Part shown: positions 25,001 to 35,000 of the stretch, one piece after another | How the letters are laid out: every line of letters starts with the position of its first letter | How positions within the stretch are numbered: position 1 is the stretch's first letter | Assembly (NCBI GenBank): GCA_018292915.2 | Contig: JACVVK020000391.1 | Span: 452,001 to 516,000, forward strand | Source: Batillaria attramentaria | Taxonomy: Eukaryota > Mollusca > Gastropoda > Batillariidae | Length of the DNA: 64,000 nt | Reading direction: 5' to 3' | Notes under the pieces: model-generated | Told to the model about the DNA's origin: nothing | Database searches by the model: none | The model's input: only the letters and a program-made list of their open reading frames with translations | Made by a program: the position numbers and the translations under genes

Positions 25001-25770
25001 TGGACATGTGTCCTATGCCATAGTGGAGATTATTCAGGACAAATGTCCAGTATGTTTACAGTCAGCCGGGACATTTGTATTATTATGGTTCTCACAGATA
25101 TGAAGTCCTGGTATAGATGTGCAGAGAACTGAATGCACGTGATTCGCGTGAGCGTGTGTGTTGGGCTCAGTTCGAGGCTCACTGAGCTATAAGCACCTGG
25201 GATACAGCACCTACAGTAATGCAGTTACTATTTTTCAGGGCTTAGAATGGTCCACGTTCCGAAATGAGGAAAAGCGTGTAACATATAGTGACGAAGGGGC
25301 AGAGCCACAATCGCGCATCTGCTTTGCGGACGCGTTATGCTAGGGGTGTTCAGGAGGAATGCTCCCCTGGAATTTCTTTAAAAATTCGACTAAAATCTGT
25401 GCAATTTGGTGCGTTTTTGGCATGATTTTAAGTGCTTCTGAGGAGGAACCACACTCTTTGGGGACAGAAAATGTTTTACCCAATGGTGGAAATCCGCCAA
25501 AAGGTGGAGATTTTAAACCCTGATTATTGTTATTGATTTTATGATTACTTAGGACAGTACCCGAGACCACATGCCTGTCGACAGGTCCAGTTTGTGGAGT
25601 GCGTTGCTCGGCTGCTTCCCGTCCTTCTGTTCCACCCCACCGTGGACATACATGGCTCCTCGGATGATGCACGCTGCATGGAACGCCACACTCGGACCCA
25701 CAGGTGCCAGAGGTTCCCATTCCGCAGTCAGGGCTTTTACGTCTCTGGGTTTCTCGGTGAAAGCGTCGCT
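22060..25770 (-). CDS. KLHDC9: KLHDC9-like kelch-repeat protein (N-terminal exon not found)
   Basis: Kelch beta-propeller protein. Four exons with GT-AG borders join in phase 0: 25770-25561, 24315-24097, 23540-23340, 22437-22060 (TGA at 22062-22060), giving 318 residues. Double-Gly kelch blade motifs are visible: YVHGGVEQKDG, LLVGGWNGRLRVPDVFAYD, YIIGGRSDNLLEV, LLVYGGETFDG and IMHGGLGSRSHVYGDAYKL. GREGSLRTQRRHGS and AGLSSHT are close to human KLHDC9 as I recall it, and the length is close to that protein's roughly 350. An in-frame stop lies just upstream of 25770 behind a good acceptor (CTCTTCAACAG), so a short first exon with the start codon lies further upstream and could not be placed. The molecular role of KLHDC9 is poorly known. 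Confidence 0.82.
22444..22613. repeat. Near-perfect 85-bp tandem duplication at a splice acceptor
   Basis: 22444-22528 and 22529-22613 are identical except for the lengths of the A and T runs. The first copy abuts the acceptor of the last KLHDC9 exon (exon start 22437). It is either a very recent duplication or an assembly artefact. Confidence 0.85.
22675..22950 (+). mobile_element. Family B SINE, copy 3 (5'-truncated)
   Basis: Matches the body and 3' part of copies 1 and 2: TGCACCGCAGGTGCTGTAGC, ACATGAACCTCCATAGC, then AACCAATGGAGCTAGCAGAG and an A-rich end. The tRNA-like head is missing. It lies in a KLHDC9 intron. Confidence 0.75.
23541..24096. other. KLHDC9 intron with degenerate retroposon pieces
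   Basis: About 23,785-23,860 has a family-C-like piece (CCGGAGAGAAACCCCCGATG). About 23,905-23,950 has TAGCGCAGCGGCTAA, which resembles a pol III A box; no matching B box was found on that strand. No exon. Confidence 0.4.
24629..24982. mobile_element. Foldback (long terminal inverted repeat) element
   Basis: 354 bp with arms of roughly 150 bp: the left starts TGTTACGTGGTGAATGTTCG and the right end is its complement with a few changes. The flanks are the perfect 5-bp repeat GGTAC (24624-24628 and 24983-24987). No protein is encoded. It lies in a KLHDC9 intron. Confidence 0.8.
24988..25110 (+). repeat. Dispersed repeat with GGACAAATGTCC palindrome
   Basis: CACTAAGGTGGACATGTGTCC ... GGACAAATGTCC ... 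TCTCACAGATATGAAG aligns with the reverse complement of about 41,535-41,690. Family unknown. Confidence 0.55.
25130..25200 (+). mobile_element. Family C retroposon fragment
   Basis: GCACGTGATTCGCGTGAGCG followed by TGTTGGGCTCAGTTCG matches the distal body of family C. Only about 70 bp remain. Confidence 0.5.
25230..25535 (+). repeat. Dispersed repeat, copy 1
   Basis: Shares GTTATGCTAGGGGTGTTCAGG, AATGCTCCCCTGGAATTT, AATTTGGTGCG, CGCCAAAAGGTGGAGATTTT in order with about 51,385-51,590. No coding capacity. Confidence 0.65.
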
Positions 25771-27300
25771 CTGTTGAAGAGCTTGTTATCACTGATATTT
25801 TCATGCAACCGTATCAATACTCAGTATTGCCATCGACAGTTTTAACGAACCATGACAATGGTCAGTATTGTGCCTCAAGTACATTAACTCTCTTCCTATT
25901 TATCATTGTTTATTTTCATATTTTTATTTCTTTCTGCAAAGCGCAGAGTCGTGAGGAATAGGCGCTATATAAATACCCATTATTATTATTAACTCTGTTC
26001 CTACCAAATAAGTATTCTCCTGCACAACTGGAAGCATCATAGGAAGAAAAACAGTAACTTAACTGGCATCGCATAATATCAAACAAACAAAAATTTTAAA
26101 AAAGAAAGATGCAGGGGGATAAAAGGAAGAAGCGGAGTCCCCGCGTGCAGTATGAAATGTGCTAACTGTCTCCTACTACAGTAAATCCAAACCACACTGT
26201 TTTCGACATATTGGTAATAGCGTGGACATCGGGTCCTACTAATTACCGAAAACAACTCTTCATACGGGTAAACGCAGTTAAAACATAGAAATAACAATAC
26301 ACTAACACGATTAAAGGTGAAAAAAGAGGCCTTAAACAAGTTAAAAGGAAAAAAGTACTTATTCACTCCAAGAGAACAGGACGAAATGAACGTGTCACCC
26401 AAGGGAAGCGACTCTGGTCCGGACTGGTTATTTTCTGCAGTATCATCTTTTTTCGTTTAGCTTTTTTAAGGCCTCTTCTTTCACCTTTAATCATGTTTGT
26501 GTGTTGTTTTCGGTCGTTTCGTTGTTTTCGGTAATTAGTACGACCGGTGGACATCTGTCAGTACGTATAGCTAGTAAGCGACCATTCTGTGGACCTCAAT
26601 TCGAGACTGTTTTGCTAAAAATGATATGCAACATTTCAGTCTCTTTGATATTACCCTAACCTGACCTTGCGTCGTTGCATGATATGGACCCAATCTGTAT
26701 ACATTCGGCACACTGCACTTTGCTGGTTCCGGTTGGTTGAACACAGTGTGTATAGGCGTTTACAGTTGTTCAGCAGTTAATTTGGTCCCCATTGCGCGAC
26801 TTCTTTGAGTAACAATCACATCACCTGCAAATACGAAATGGAGATAGTGATGCTTGTTAGGGTCATTTGGTATGCCTAAAATGGCCGCTGTCATAATATG
26901 GTGCAGGTGCACATGGTCTGTGGCATATCCTCTGAACATGCATAGTACACAGAAAATTTACACAGCGAAAGCCTAAATTTCGGTCACTTTGGTGCATACA
27001 TCAAGAGCTTTAAAGGAATTCTCGGTTACGATTGTGAAACGATGCAACTGTTGAGTGGTGTCAACTGGAATAGTGTCAACTGATAACCACCACCCTACTA
27101 TGTACGTAAGACGTGAATGCTGTTGAGCAAATGGCTAAGAAGTGCACCGCGTAATTCTGCGACTGTGCTGTGATGTCAATGCAAAATTACCATGAAATAA
27201 AACTGCCAGATCACAACATCTAAACTGTAACCAGCTCCACGTCATGCATGTTTCGACGAATCGCTAAAATAACTTCGTTGCTTATGACGCCAAAAGCGTC
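25771..27300. other. KLHDC9 upstream region / intergenic
   Basis: Should contain the missing first KLHDC9 exon. An (ATT)n-tailed 3' end (GGCGCTATATAAATACCC) is at about 25,955-25,993 and a foldback element is at 26,237-26,540. Otherwise nothing was recognised. Confidence 0.4.
26237..26540. mobile_element. Foldback element
   Basis: Perfect 20-bp outer inverted repeat (TACTAATTACCGAAAACAAC at 26237-26256 against 26521-26540). An imperfect inner pair (GATTAAAGGTGAAAAAAGAG near 26,310 against TCTTTCACCTTTAATC near 26,478) encloses a loop of about 120 bp. No coding capacity. A target duplication is not clear. Confidence 0.7.
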
Positions 27301-28174
27301 TCCATTGCGGCAGACATGTTCGAGGGTTCCCCGGATGCACAATGGAAAATCAGGACCCACAATGCGTTGCGGCCTGGCTCTGATGGCCGTTCTTCTGTGT
27401 CCCGTCCTGCTGTAAATCTTCAGCGAAATTTATTTCCAGACGCTTTTTATCCGGACACATTAGTGTCCTTGTCCACCAGAAAAGGTTTGTTGTACACCAG
27501 TCTAGTATATTTACGGTTACATCGTCACAACGAGCGGCGTGTTTTCGAAATATTTGACTTCGAAGGCGAGTCAGATTGTGCATGCTCACCCGTTTGTTCT
27601 TACGATGCATTCAGTGCGCCGGTGCCGAGCGCGCGATTGCCGCCTAAGGCCTTTGTTGCACGATTGAGTCAGGAATTGGGAAAATGGAACAGAATTAAGA
27701 GCCACAAAAGGTCGGGTAAGGCAAGCTGCGCGAGTGTGTCAGAAGTTTCTAAAGTGCAGGTTTATATACACGTTTTGATCTTACTCAGCACATTTAAAAG
27801 TGTTATTGTGAAGGGTCAGTTACTGAGTAAGCCAGATCGCTTCGGCGTGTGTACGCCTTTGCGTTGTACTGGAATGATGAAGGGTAGTCAGTACTACTGA
27901 AATGGAGACATCTCCCACAGAAAACAGTAAATTATCATTCAAGCCTCTCCTCATCCTTTGGCTAATAATCGGGTCTGTCAGTCACGACAGCACTTGTTCG
28001 TCTGTAGATAGATTCAAGCAATGTTTGTGGGAATCCCTTGTAGTGGTAACCTGTTAAGGAGAATGGAAAAGAATGTGACTTTAATTTGCCAGATATATGC
28101 ATGTCTTCGAGACCTCTGAAGAATTTTAGGTTGTATGGAAGAAATTTGAATCCATCTTCATAGCACTCTTAGTC
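27300..28174 (+). promoter_or_regulatory. Possible ZNF800 5' UTR exon and promoter region
   Basis: 27,540-27,720 is relatively CpG-rich and ends in a good donor-like site (GGTCGGGTAAGGCAAG, GT at about 27,716). It lies between the divergent KLHDC9 and ZNF800 genes. It contains a chance 194-codon frame (27316-27900) that I do not believe. 27,900-28,174 shows nothing. Confidence 0.3.
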
Positions 28175-28177
28175 TTA

Positions 28178-28742
28178 AGGCTGCCTTACACGTGGATAGT
28201 TTTCGCACTATCCTATCGACTGTCGGCCGTTAATCCGTTCCGATAGTCATCCGCTAGTCTATCCATCCCTGCGGACAGCCCCCGATCCGCTATATATCCG
28301 TGATAGAATTGACTTCTAAATTTCTATCCACTGGTCGCTAGGCTAGCATTCAGCGACCAATCAACAGTAGGGTGGTCACGTGAGTCGTGACATATTCAAG
28401 ATGGCCGAGAAGATGGACGACTGTGCCACAGCAAGGTTTATCAAGCTAGTGAGAGAAAATCCAAGCATATGGGATACGAGGGATGAAACTCCACAGTTCG
28501 TCTTCTTCGGCAAGAATAGCAACAGCGGCCGCAATTACTTCCAAATCTTCATCTGAATCATCTAAATCGTAGTCCGCCATGGGAGTCGCCATTTTGTCTT
28601 CAAGGGAGAGTAGTCTCGCGTGACTTTCCATATAATTATGGTAAACTATCGACGTGTACGGCGAGGGACCTTCGACCAGTTGGCTAGAGGATAGTCAACA
28701 GGTCAGGGATAGGGTGACTTCTAGCAATGTGTAGGACCAGCT
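28178..28742. mobile_element. PIF/Harbinger-type deletion derivative
   Basis: 565 bp between TTA repeats (28175-28177 and 28743-28745), the TWA-type target duplication of PIF/Harbinger. Ends are AGGCTGCCTTACACG and, inverted, AGCTGGTCCTACACA. On plus, 28401-28555 begins MAEKMDDCATARFIKLVREN, the start of a MADF/Myb-like accessory protein. On minus, 28631-28446 contains MADYDLDDSDEDLEVIAAAV, typical of a Harbinger transposase N-terminus. The two remnants meet tail to tail with everything between them deleted. Confidence 0.68.
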
Positions 28743-29038
28743 TTAGCGGCTATTGATGAATATTATAAGAGCATATAGGTTCCCATCTTGTAAATCTAAA
28801 CCACATGGTTATTGTCTGCTTGTGCAGAAATGTGCATTCACTGGGGAAAACCAAAGAGAAAATACCCCTGCATGTTGAAAATGGTTCACGTGTGTTCCTC
28901 AACATAGATTTGACTATTCGTACATTTATCCTGAAAGCGATAAATAATCATAAAGTGGAATGTGGGTCTTACGCAGCAGTTATAATTGTATTCATATATC
29001 TTTTTTATGTCTTTCTTTCACAAATAAAGCACTGCACA

Positions 29039-32000
29039 ATGGCAAAGGCGAACAAGAACAAGGATGCTGCCTTCAATGTTGCGGACATTGATTTTTCTGT
29101 CATCCGGACAGCTATTGAAGCAGGAGGGAAGATGATTGATCAACTCATGAACGGCGTGCATTATGGAAGTCCAGAGGTAAAGAAACCAAACTTTAGTGGT
29201 GTGGCAGCACTGGTAAAACAAACAGTCTATGGGCCGAGCAGGACCACTGCACTGAACACAGAAACCTTTTTGACAGTCTATGGACATTTTGTAACTTGAA
29301 GAAAAATGGGTGATTTGTGCCAGTTTTCTGTCCACTTGGTAAAACGGCAGAAAAGTTCATTTCGCCCTTCAAATACAAATCAGGAATGCTTCTTTGTTGG
29401 GTAGAGGAGATTTGTTTCAAGTGTTAAACAATGTATAAGTAAAGGAACATATGGACTGAAACAGTCGACACACGCATGCGCGCACACACATTGACACTCC
29501 CCAACCCACTGCATGAAAGCGCGTGCGCGGATACCTGTCATCACCAAAGAAACTATGTTTTATACAATGTTAGACATATACCGACATAAAAAGGCAAATG
29601 ATCCTTCATTAAATTTGCTTTTCTATGCTGCTTCATTTTCAGATTCGCCTGCTGTTAAGGGACGAATGTGACATCATTCTTGAGTGCCGAGTGTGTCGAG
29701 CGTTGTTTCGGTCGTTGCCCAACTTCGTTGCTCATAAGCGCGTGTACTGCCCTCAGGCTTTCAGTGACCATTGTCGTAATCATGGCATGTTCACAACACC
29801 TTTCCCACCTCCAAAAGACCCAGAAGTTGTGGTGGTGGAACCAACTGCTCCGCCAGAAGCCAAAAATGGCCAGGACGCGAGGAAAAAGAACGGCAGAAAT
29901 GGTGAAGAAAGCGGTAGGGGGAGTAGGCCCACAGTTCAAACCCAACGAGCTGTCAGGCGGCTCAGATCAAAGTCAAACTCCAGTGAAAACGGAGACGGAA
30001 AGAATTCTGCAAATAATGATAGTGATGCAAGCAGGGCGTCAAGGGACGGAAGTCGTTCTAGCAACAGTGGCAACAGGACCAAGTCTGATTCACACCAGCC
30101 AGACTCTCGCCCAGCTGCAGATGGGCAAGGTGACCTCGAGTCACTTTCGGAAACAGTGCGACAGATAGAGGCGGGGACTATAGGCAACTCGCCGGCATTC
30201 ATTTTGTACTCTGCCGCGGCCGAAAAAATATCTCGAGAGAGGATGCAAGAAGACAAGACACCTGTTCATTTTGCGCCTATAGCATCCAACCCTAATGCTG
30301 TGTTTGTTAGAACTGGTGAGAAAGGTCAGATGCCAGTGCCGGAAGTGGACAGTGGTACCGCACGCAGTCAGCTGCAGGTAGATGATGGTCCGTCTGCAGC
30401 CCGGGCGGTGAATGCTGAAGGTGACGCAGTGACGGACCAGGCAGTGAAACCCACTACTGTTGTCATCACGCGGAGGGCAGCCATGTCCAGGAGTTCCCTA
30501 AGGAGCGTGTCGAAAGTGATCCGAGAACTCAGGCGGAATAAAGAAGAAAAAACACAAAAAGACGCAGGGCAGTCGTCACAGCATAGCTCAAGGACTTCTA
30601 GATCGGGTCCACTACCCACGACTCAGCCAGCGCCATCTAGTGGCGAGGCCAGATCATCGAAAAATGCTGCATCAAGCAAAGCGGATGTCACAGCTTCGAG
30701 GACTGCAGTGAAAAGAACACCCAGTATGTCAGATGTACCGAGTGCTATGTCCACGAGGACATCGGGGTCAGCAGAACGGCCAACACAGAATGCTGCGGTG
30801 GTGAGGTCGTCCCGGGTGGCAGAAACCAAACAACTGTTTGACCAGTCGGACAACCAGTCCACCTCCTCCAGCCCCAAGGAGGAAAACATTCCCCCCACAA
30901 AGCTGCGCAGTCGAGGACTGGGCACCCAGGCGGTCGTGAAGCGATGCTTGACGGGTCACCTGGGAGCTGTGCGCACATCGCCGCTCAAGCATTGCGCGGG
31001 TGAGAAGGAAGGCGGTTCTGCAAGTGGGAGCGGTGAGAGTAGCCACGGTGATGGCGGTGATGAAGAAGGCTTGCCGGGCATGGGACCGAGGGAAGGCGGT
31101 ACTCCGTACGATTACGCTATGGACATGGACAACATCCGATGTCGTATCTGCAAGGTATGCACTTCAGTTCATGGTTCCTTTATCATTTACATGATTCACA
31201 CAATATTGTTTTGGCATGAGAATGCAGTCATTCAGCGTTATTATGTTCGGGGGGAGGGGCGGGGGTGACTCTCTTGGTTCTTGTTACTCTTGTTTTTGTG
31301 GATCCATGCTTATATTCTGCTTAGGTGTTGTTTATTTTTAAAAACTCTGAACATGTGACTTCCTTACAACCAACTTGGGAAGAACTTCAAGCAGACTAGT
31401 GCTTGTAGTGATGTTTCGTTTATTGTACTCTTCATTTGCCATTTTCTCCTTGGTGAATGTTGACACTAATTTGATTTTTTGGGCTTGTTTCAGATGTCCT
31501 TTGTGCAACGCCGATCGTTAATTTACCACTGCCGAGCACGTCACTCTGGACAGCGCACCATCTTCCCCTGTCCTTACTGCCCTCGTGTGTTCTATTATTT
31601 ATATGGTCTCACGCGCCACCTCAACACCAACCACAAAAAGTCTCACTCGGAAATCGACCGCATGCGCAAGAAGTTACGCCAAAAGGCATACAAGCAAGAA
31701 TTCAGGGAACCGGAGAAGCTGTCTCCGGAAAGAAAAACTGCCTCTGTGTTGTCGGGCTCGGGTGAAGACATCGCGAGGAGAACAAGCGCAACCCCGAAAG
31801 CCAAGCCGAGCATGCCGGCATGGAAATTGTTGTCCAGGTTGAGTCAGAAATCTCGCAGAACCCGTAATGACAGGGGAAGGTGCGTCATTACGTTGGAACC
31901 AGAAGCTGCTGCTTCAGACCCTTCTGATCCCCCAAGTTCAGCAGCCCCAAGCAAGCGCGATGGTAGTGGAAGTGTTGACAGCGCAGCCTCAAAAGCGAAA

Positions 32001-35000
32001 CCCAGCATGCCGGCATGGACACCTTTGTCTAGGTCGGGTCAGAACGCCCCAGCAAGCCCGGCTGCGGATACATCGGTCACTCCAGGTAAGAAGTTGGTGT
32101 CCCCTGCTAGTCCAGCTGTAACCAGGAGCGTGAGAACCAGTCGCACAGAGGTTGCCGCGGCAACCTTTGTCAAGGAAGCATCGCTCAACATTTACAGGAA
32201 AACCTACCCCTCCCAGGGCAGGTCAGGAAGGTCGGCGTCAGAGTCGAGCAGGTTGCAAGGTGACACACCCTCGTCGGTGACACCTGGTGGTGTGGGAACG
32301 TCCAGAGGAAGACAGCAGAGACTAACTGCAAACCCACGATACAGCAGCAGGAGAGGTAATGAAGGGGAAGGTGCAGGGGAGATGGACGGCAGAACTGCAA
32401 AAAGCAGAGGAGAAACTCCGGAAACATCAACCGGTTCTTCACAGAAATCTGCAGTTCAAACCCGGAAAACGAACAGCGAAAGCCAGAACCGGGAAGACCA
32501 GCACGAAGGATCTGTTGAGTCTGATAGTGAGGGCTCAACCGTGTCATCGGCCAAAGAGCGGGCGTCTCGCATGGTCCGCAATGAGAGGGGAAGATTCATC
32601 ACTATGTTGAGACCTGAAACTGGTGATCCAAGCCCCTCTGAACTGTCGAGTTCAGTAGGCCCAGACACGCCAGACATTGGTGTAGATCCTGAAGCAGACA
32701 GTAAGCCTTGCTGTGAGAATGCAAGTTCAGAAAGGGAGAAACACATTTTGACTGAAGGCTCAGACGAATCTGCTAGCACTGTTCAACAGAACGACATTGT
32801 AAGTGCGGACATGAACCTACGTTCACAGGATCAGGAATTCGTTTTACCTCAACCTCCTGAGGAGAAAGTGGAGACTGGGACGCTCACCGAAACGTCCGTC
32901 AGCAGAGGACATATCGAGAACAAAGTAGCCGAGGAGAAAAGTAGGTTGCAAACACGCGTCAGAACTTCACAGGCTGCTTCAACATCCAACGTCGCCGACT
33001 TCGCTTTGCCGTATCCAGCAACAAACACAGGCGAAAATGTCAGCAATCTGCACATCTGCCCGCACTGTCAGCGAGCGTTCAGCCGCAAGATCAGCTTGGA
33101 GACCCACGTGAAGATCTGCAGTAAAGCCCCTGTAGAGCCTGCGCAGAAGAAAAGTGCTGTTATGACAGCTGGTAGGTCTGACAGAGACAGATCCAACACA
33201 GTGAAAACGCCAAGTCCGCAGACTAGAGGCGCTGATGAGAAACTGCTGTCAAAAGCTCCCCAAGAGAAGGATAGCGAGCAAAACCACACTCGTGCTACCC
33301 CAGCCATCAAAGCTCAGCTAACTCCAATCTCTGCCGCAGCACCAACTAGCCAGGGAGATGCACAGCGGGAGAGTGTCTTGGAATTGAAATCCTCACTTGG
33401 CTTAATGGATACACCACAACAGTCTGGTGGTACTGGGAGCAAGTCAGATGTTTCAGAGGTGTCCGAAACAATAGCACCTCATTCATCTGTCTTGCCGGCT
33501 CATTCTGACATGAGCTCCTGCCAGGACAGCCCTGTTGAAAAAAGAAAGAGAGGCAGACCACGTGGTGGAAAATATTCAGCTTTCTTTCGAGACCAGTCTC
33601 AAGACAGCTCTGTTGAAAAACGAGGTAGAGGCAGGCCTCCTGGTAAGAAAGTGCATTCTGACAAAGACGCAGAAAAGAGCAGCGAAGTAAGCGTTCGACT
33701 CAGCAGGGCGGACAGAGCTTCTCGCAGGGATAACTTCAAACATGGACCATCTAGCAGAGAGAGCTCCGTAGACAGTGTGGGAAGACAGCAGCCTTCAGGG
33801 GTTAGCACTGACAGCGTATCAAGGTCATCACGCGCTGACAGCGTGTCGAGATCGTCGCTAGGAGACAGCGTGTCAGGGTCATCGCGCGCAGACAAAAGCT
33901 CGGTCGCTAGTTCTAGTAGGGACAGTTCTGTGGAAAGCGGAAGCAGGACTCGGATACGCGACAAGGTCAAAACAGAGCCTGCACACCAGCACCTGTCCGA
34001 TCAGCTGAGCACACCGGCAACAGGAAAAGGTAAAAGCTTTTTAGGGAGTAAAGACGGGCAAGATAGAAGTGTCGATGGAGTTACTGATGTCCAGAGTAAC
34101 GCTGGCCTGATGCTGGGACAGGAGTCGAAAGGTCTGGCACGGACATCCGGACAGCTACAGGGACAGCCTCTGGAGTCCAGCCTGCGCCCAAAACGTAAGC
34201 GGCGTGCACCTTGCAGAATCTCAGATGAGGTCCAGGAGGACGCAGGTCAGTGATTTCAAGTGACTCCTCTTGTGGCTTCTTTTGTTGTTGTTGCTGCTGT
34301 TGCTTTTTTGTTGGGGGGGGGGGGGGGGATGTTTTGTTCATTTGAATTCAGGTCATATGATTGTGAATTATTGTAAAAAGTCAGGTTTCACTCAGACGTG
34401 TATGGTGACTCACTTGTCACACCTTGTTCTGCCGATGAACTGATGTGAATTTATTAAATTATCGTATGGCTTGGTGTAGGGGTACATTCTGTTACTACTT
34501 GATAAGTAAATCAAACACCACTTTCTGACCTGTTACCAGGTACTGCAAATTTGTAATAATAATAATAATGATGAGTATTGTATAGGCGCTTTACCCAATT
34601 TCCTGAATCGGCTCAAAGCGCCGCAAACTGAACCCAACACGCACGCTCACGTGAATCACACGCATTCTCTCACACACTTGACATAAACACATTACAATCA
34701 CGTGGTGCGAAGGGTCAGCTCAGCTATTTAAATTTCGGAATTTAGAATTGCATTTATTTTTCAAATTTGGTGGGCTGAACATTTCCAAAGCAGAGGGGGA
34801 GGAAGCCGGAGTACCTGGAGATAACACAAGAATGACATCAACTGTTTGTACAGACTTTACACTGATGTGAAACACTTTTGAGATTTGTAAAAAAGTGAAT
34901 TATTTATTGTAAATTGCTTTGAGAAATGATCAATCTCTTTACCAGACTAATAGTTTGGGTTTTTTTTTTGTGTTGCAGGGGAAAGTGATGCTTCCAAAAC

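Noticed and set aside
27316..27900. 194-codon plus-strand frame
   Set aside because: No recognisable domain, no splice or poly(A) context for a single-exon gene, and it lies in a likely promoter/5' UTR region. Probably chance.
28446..28631. 60-codon acidic protein as a host gene
   Set aside because: It lies between transposon ends with a TTA duplication and resembles a transposase N-terminus, so it is a transposon remnant.
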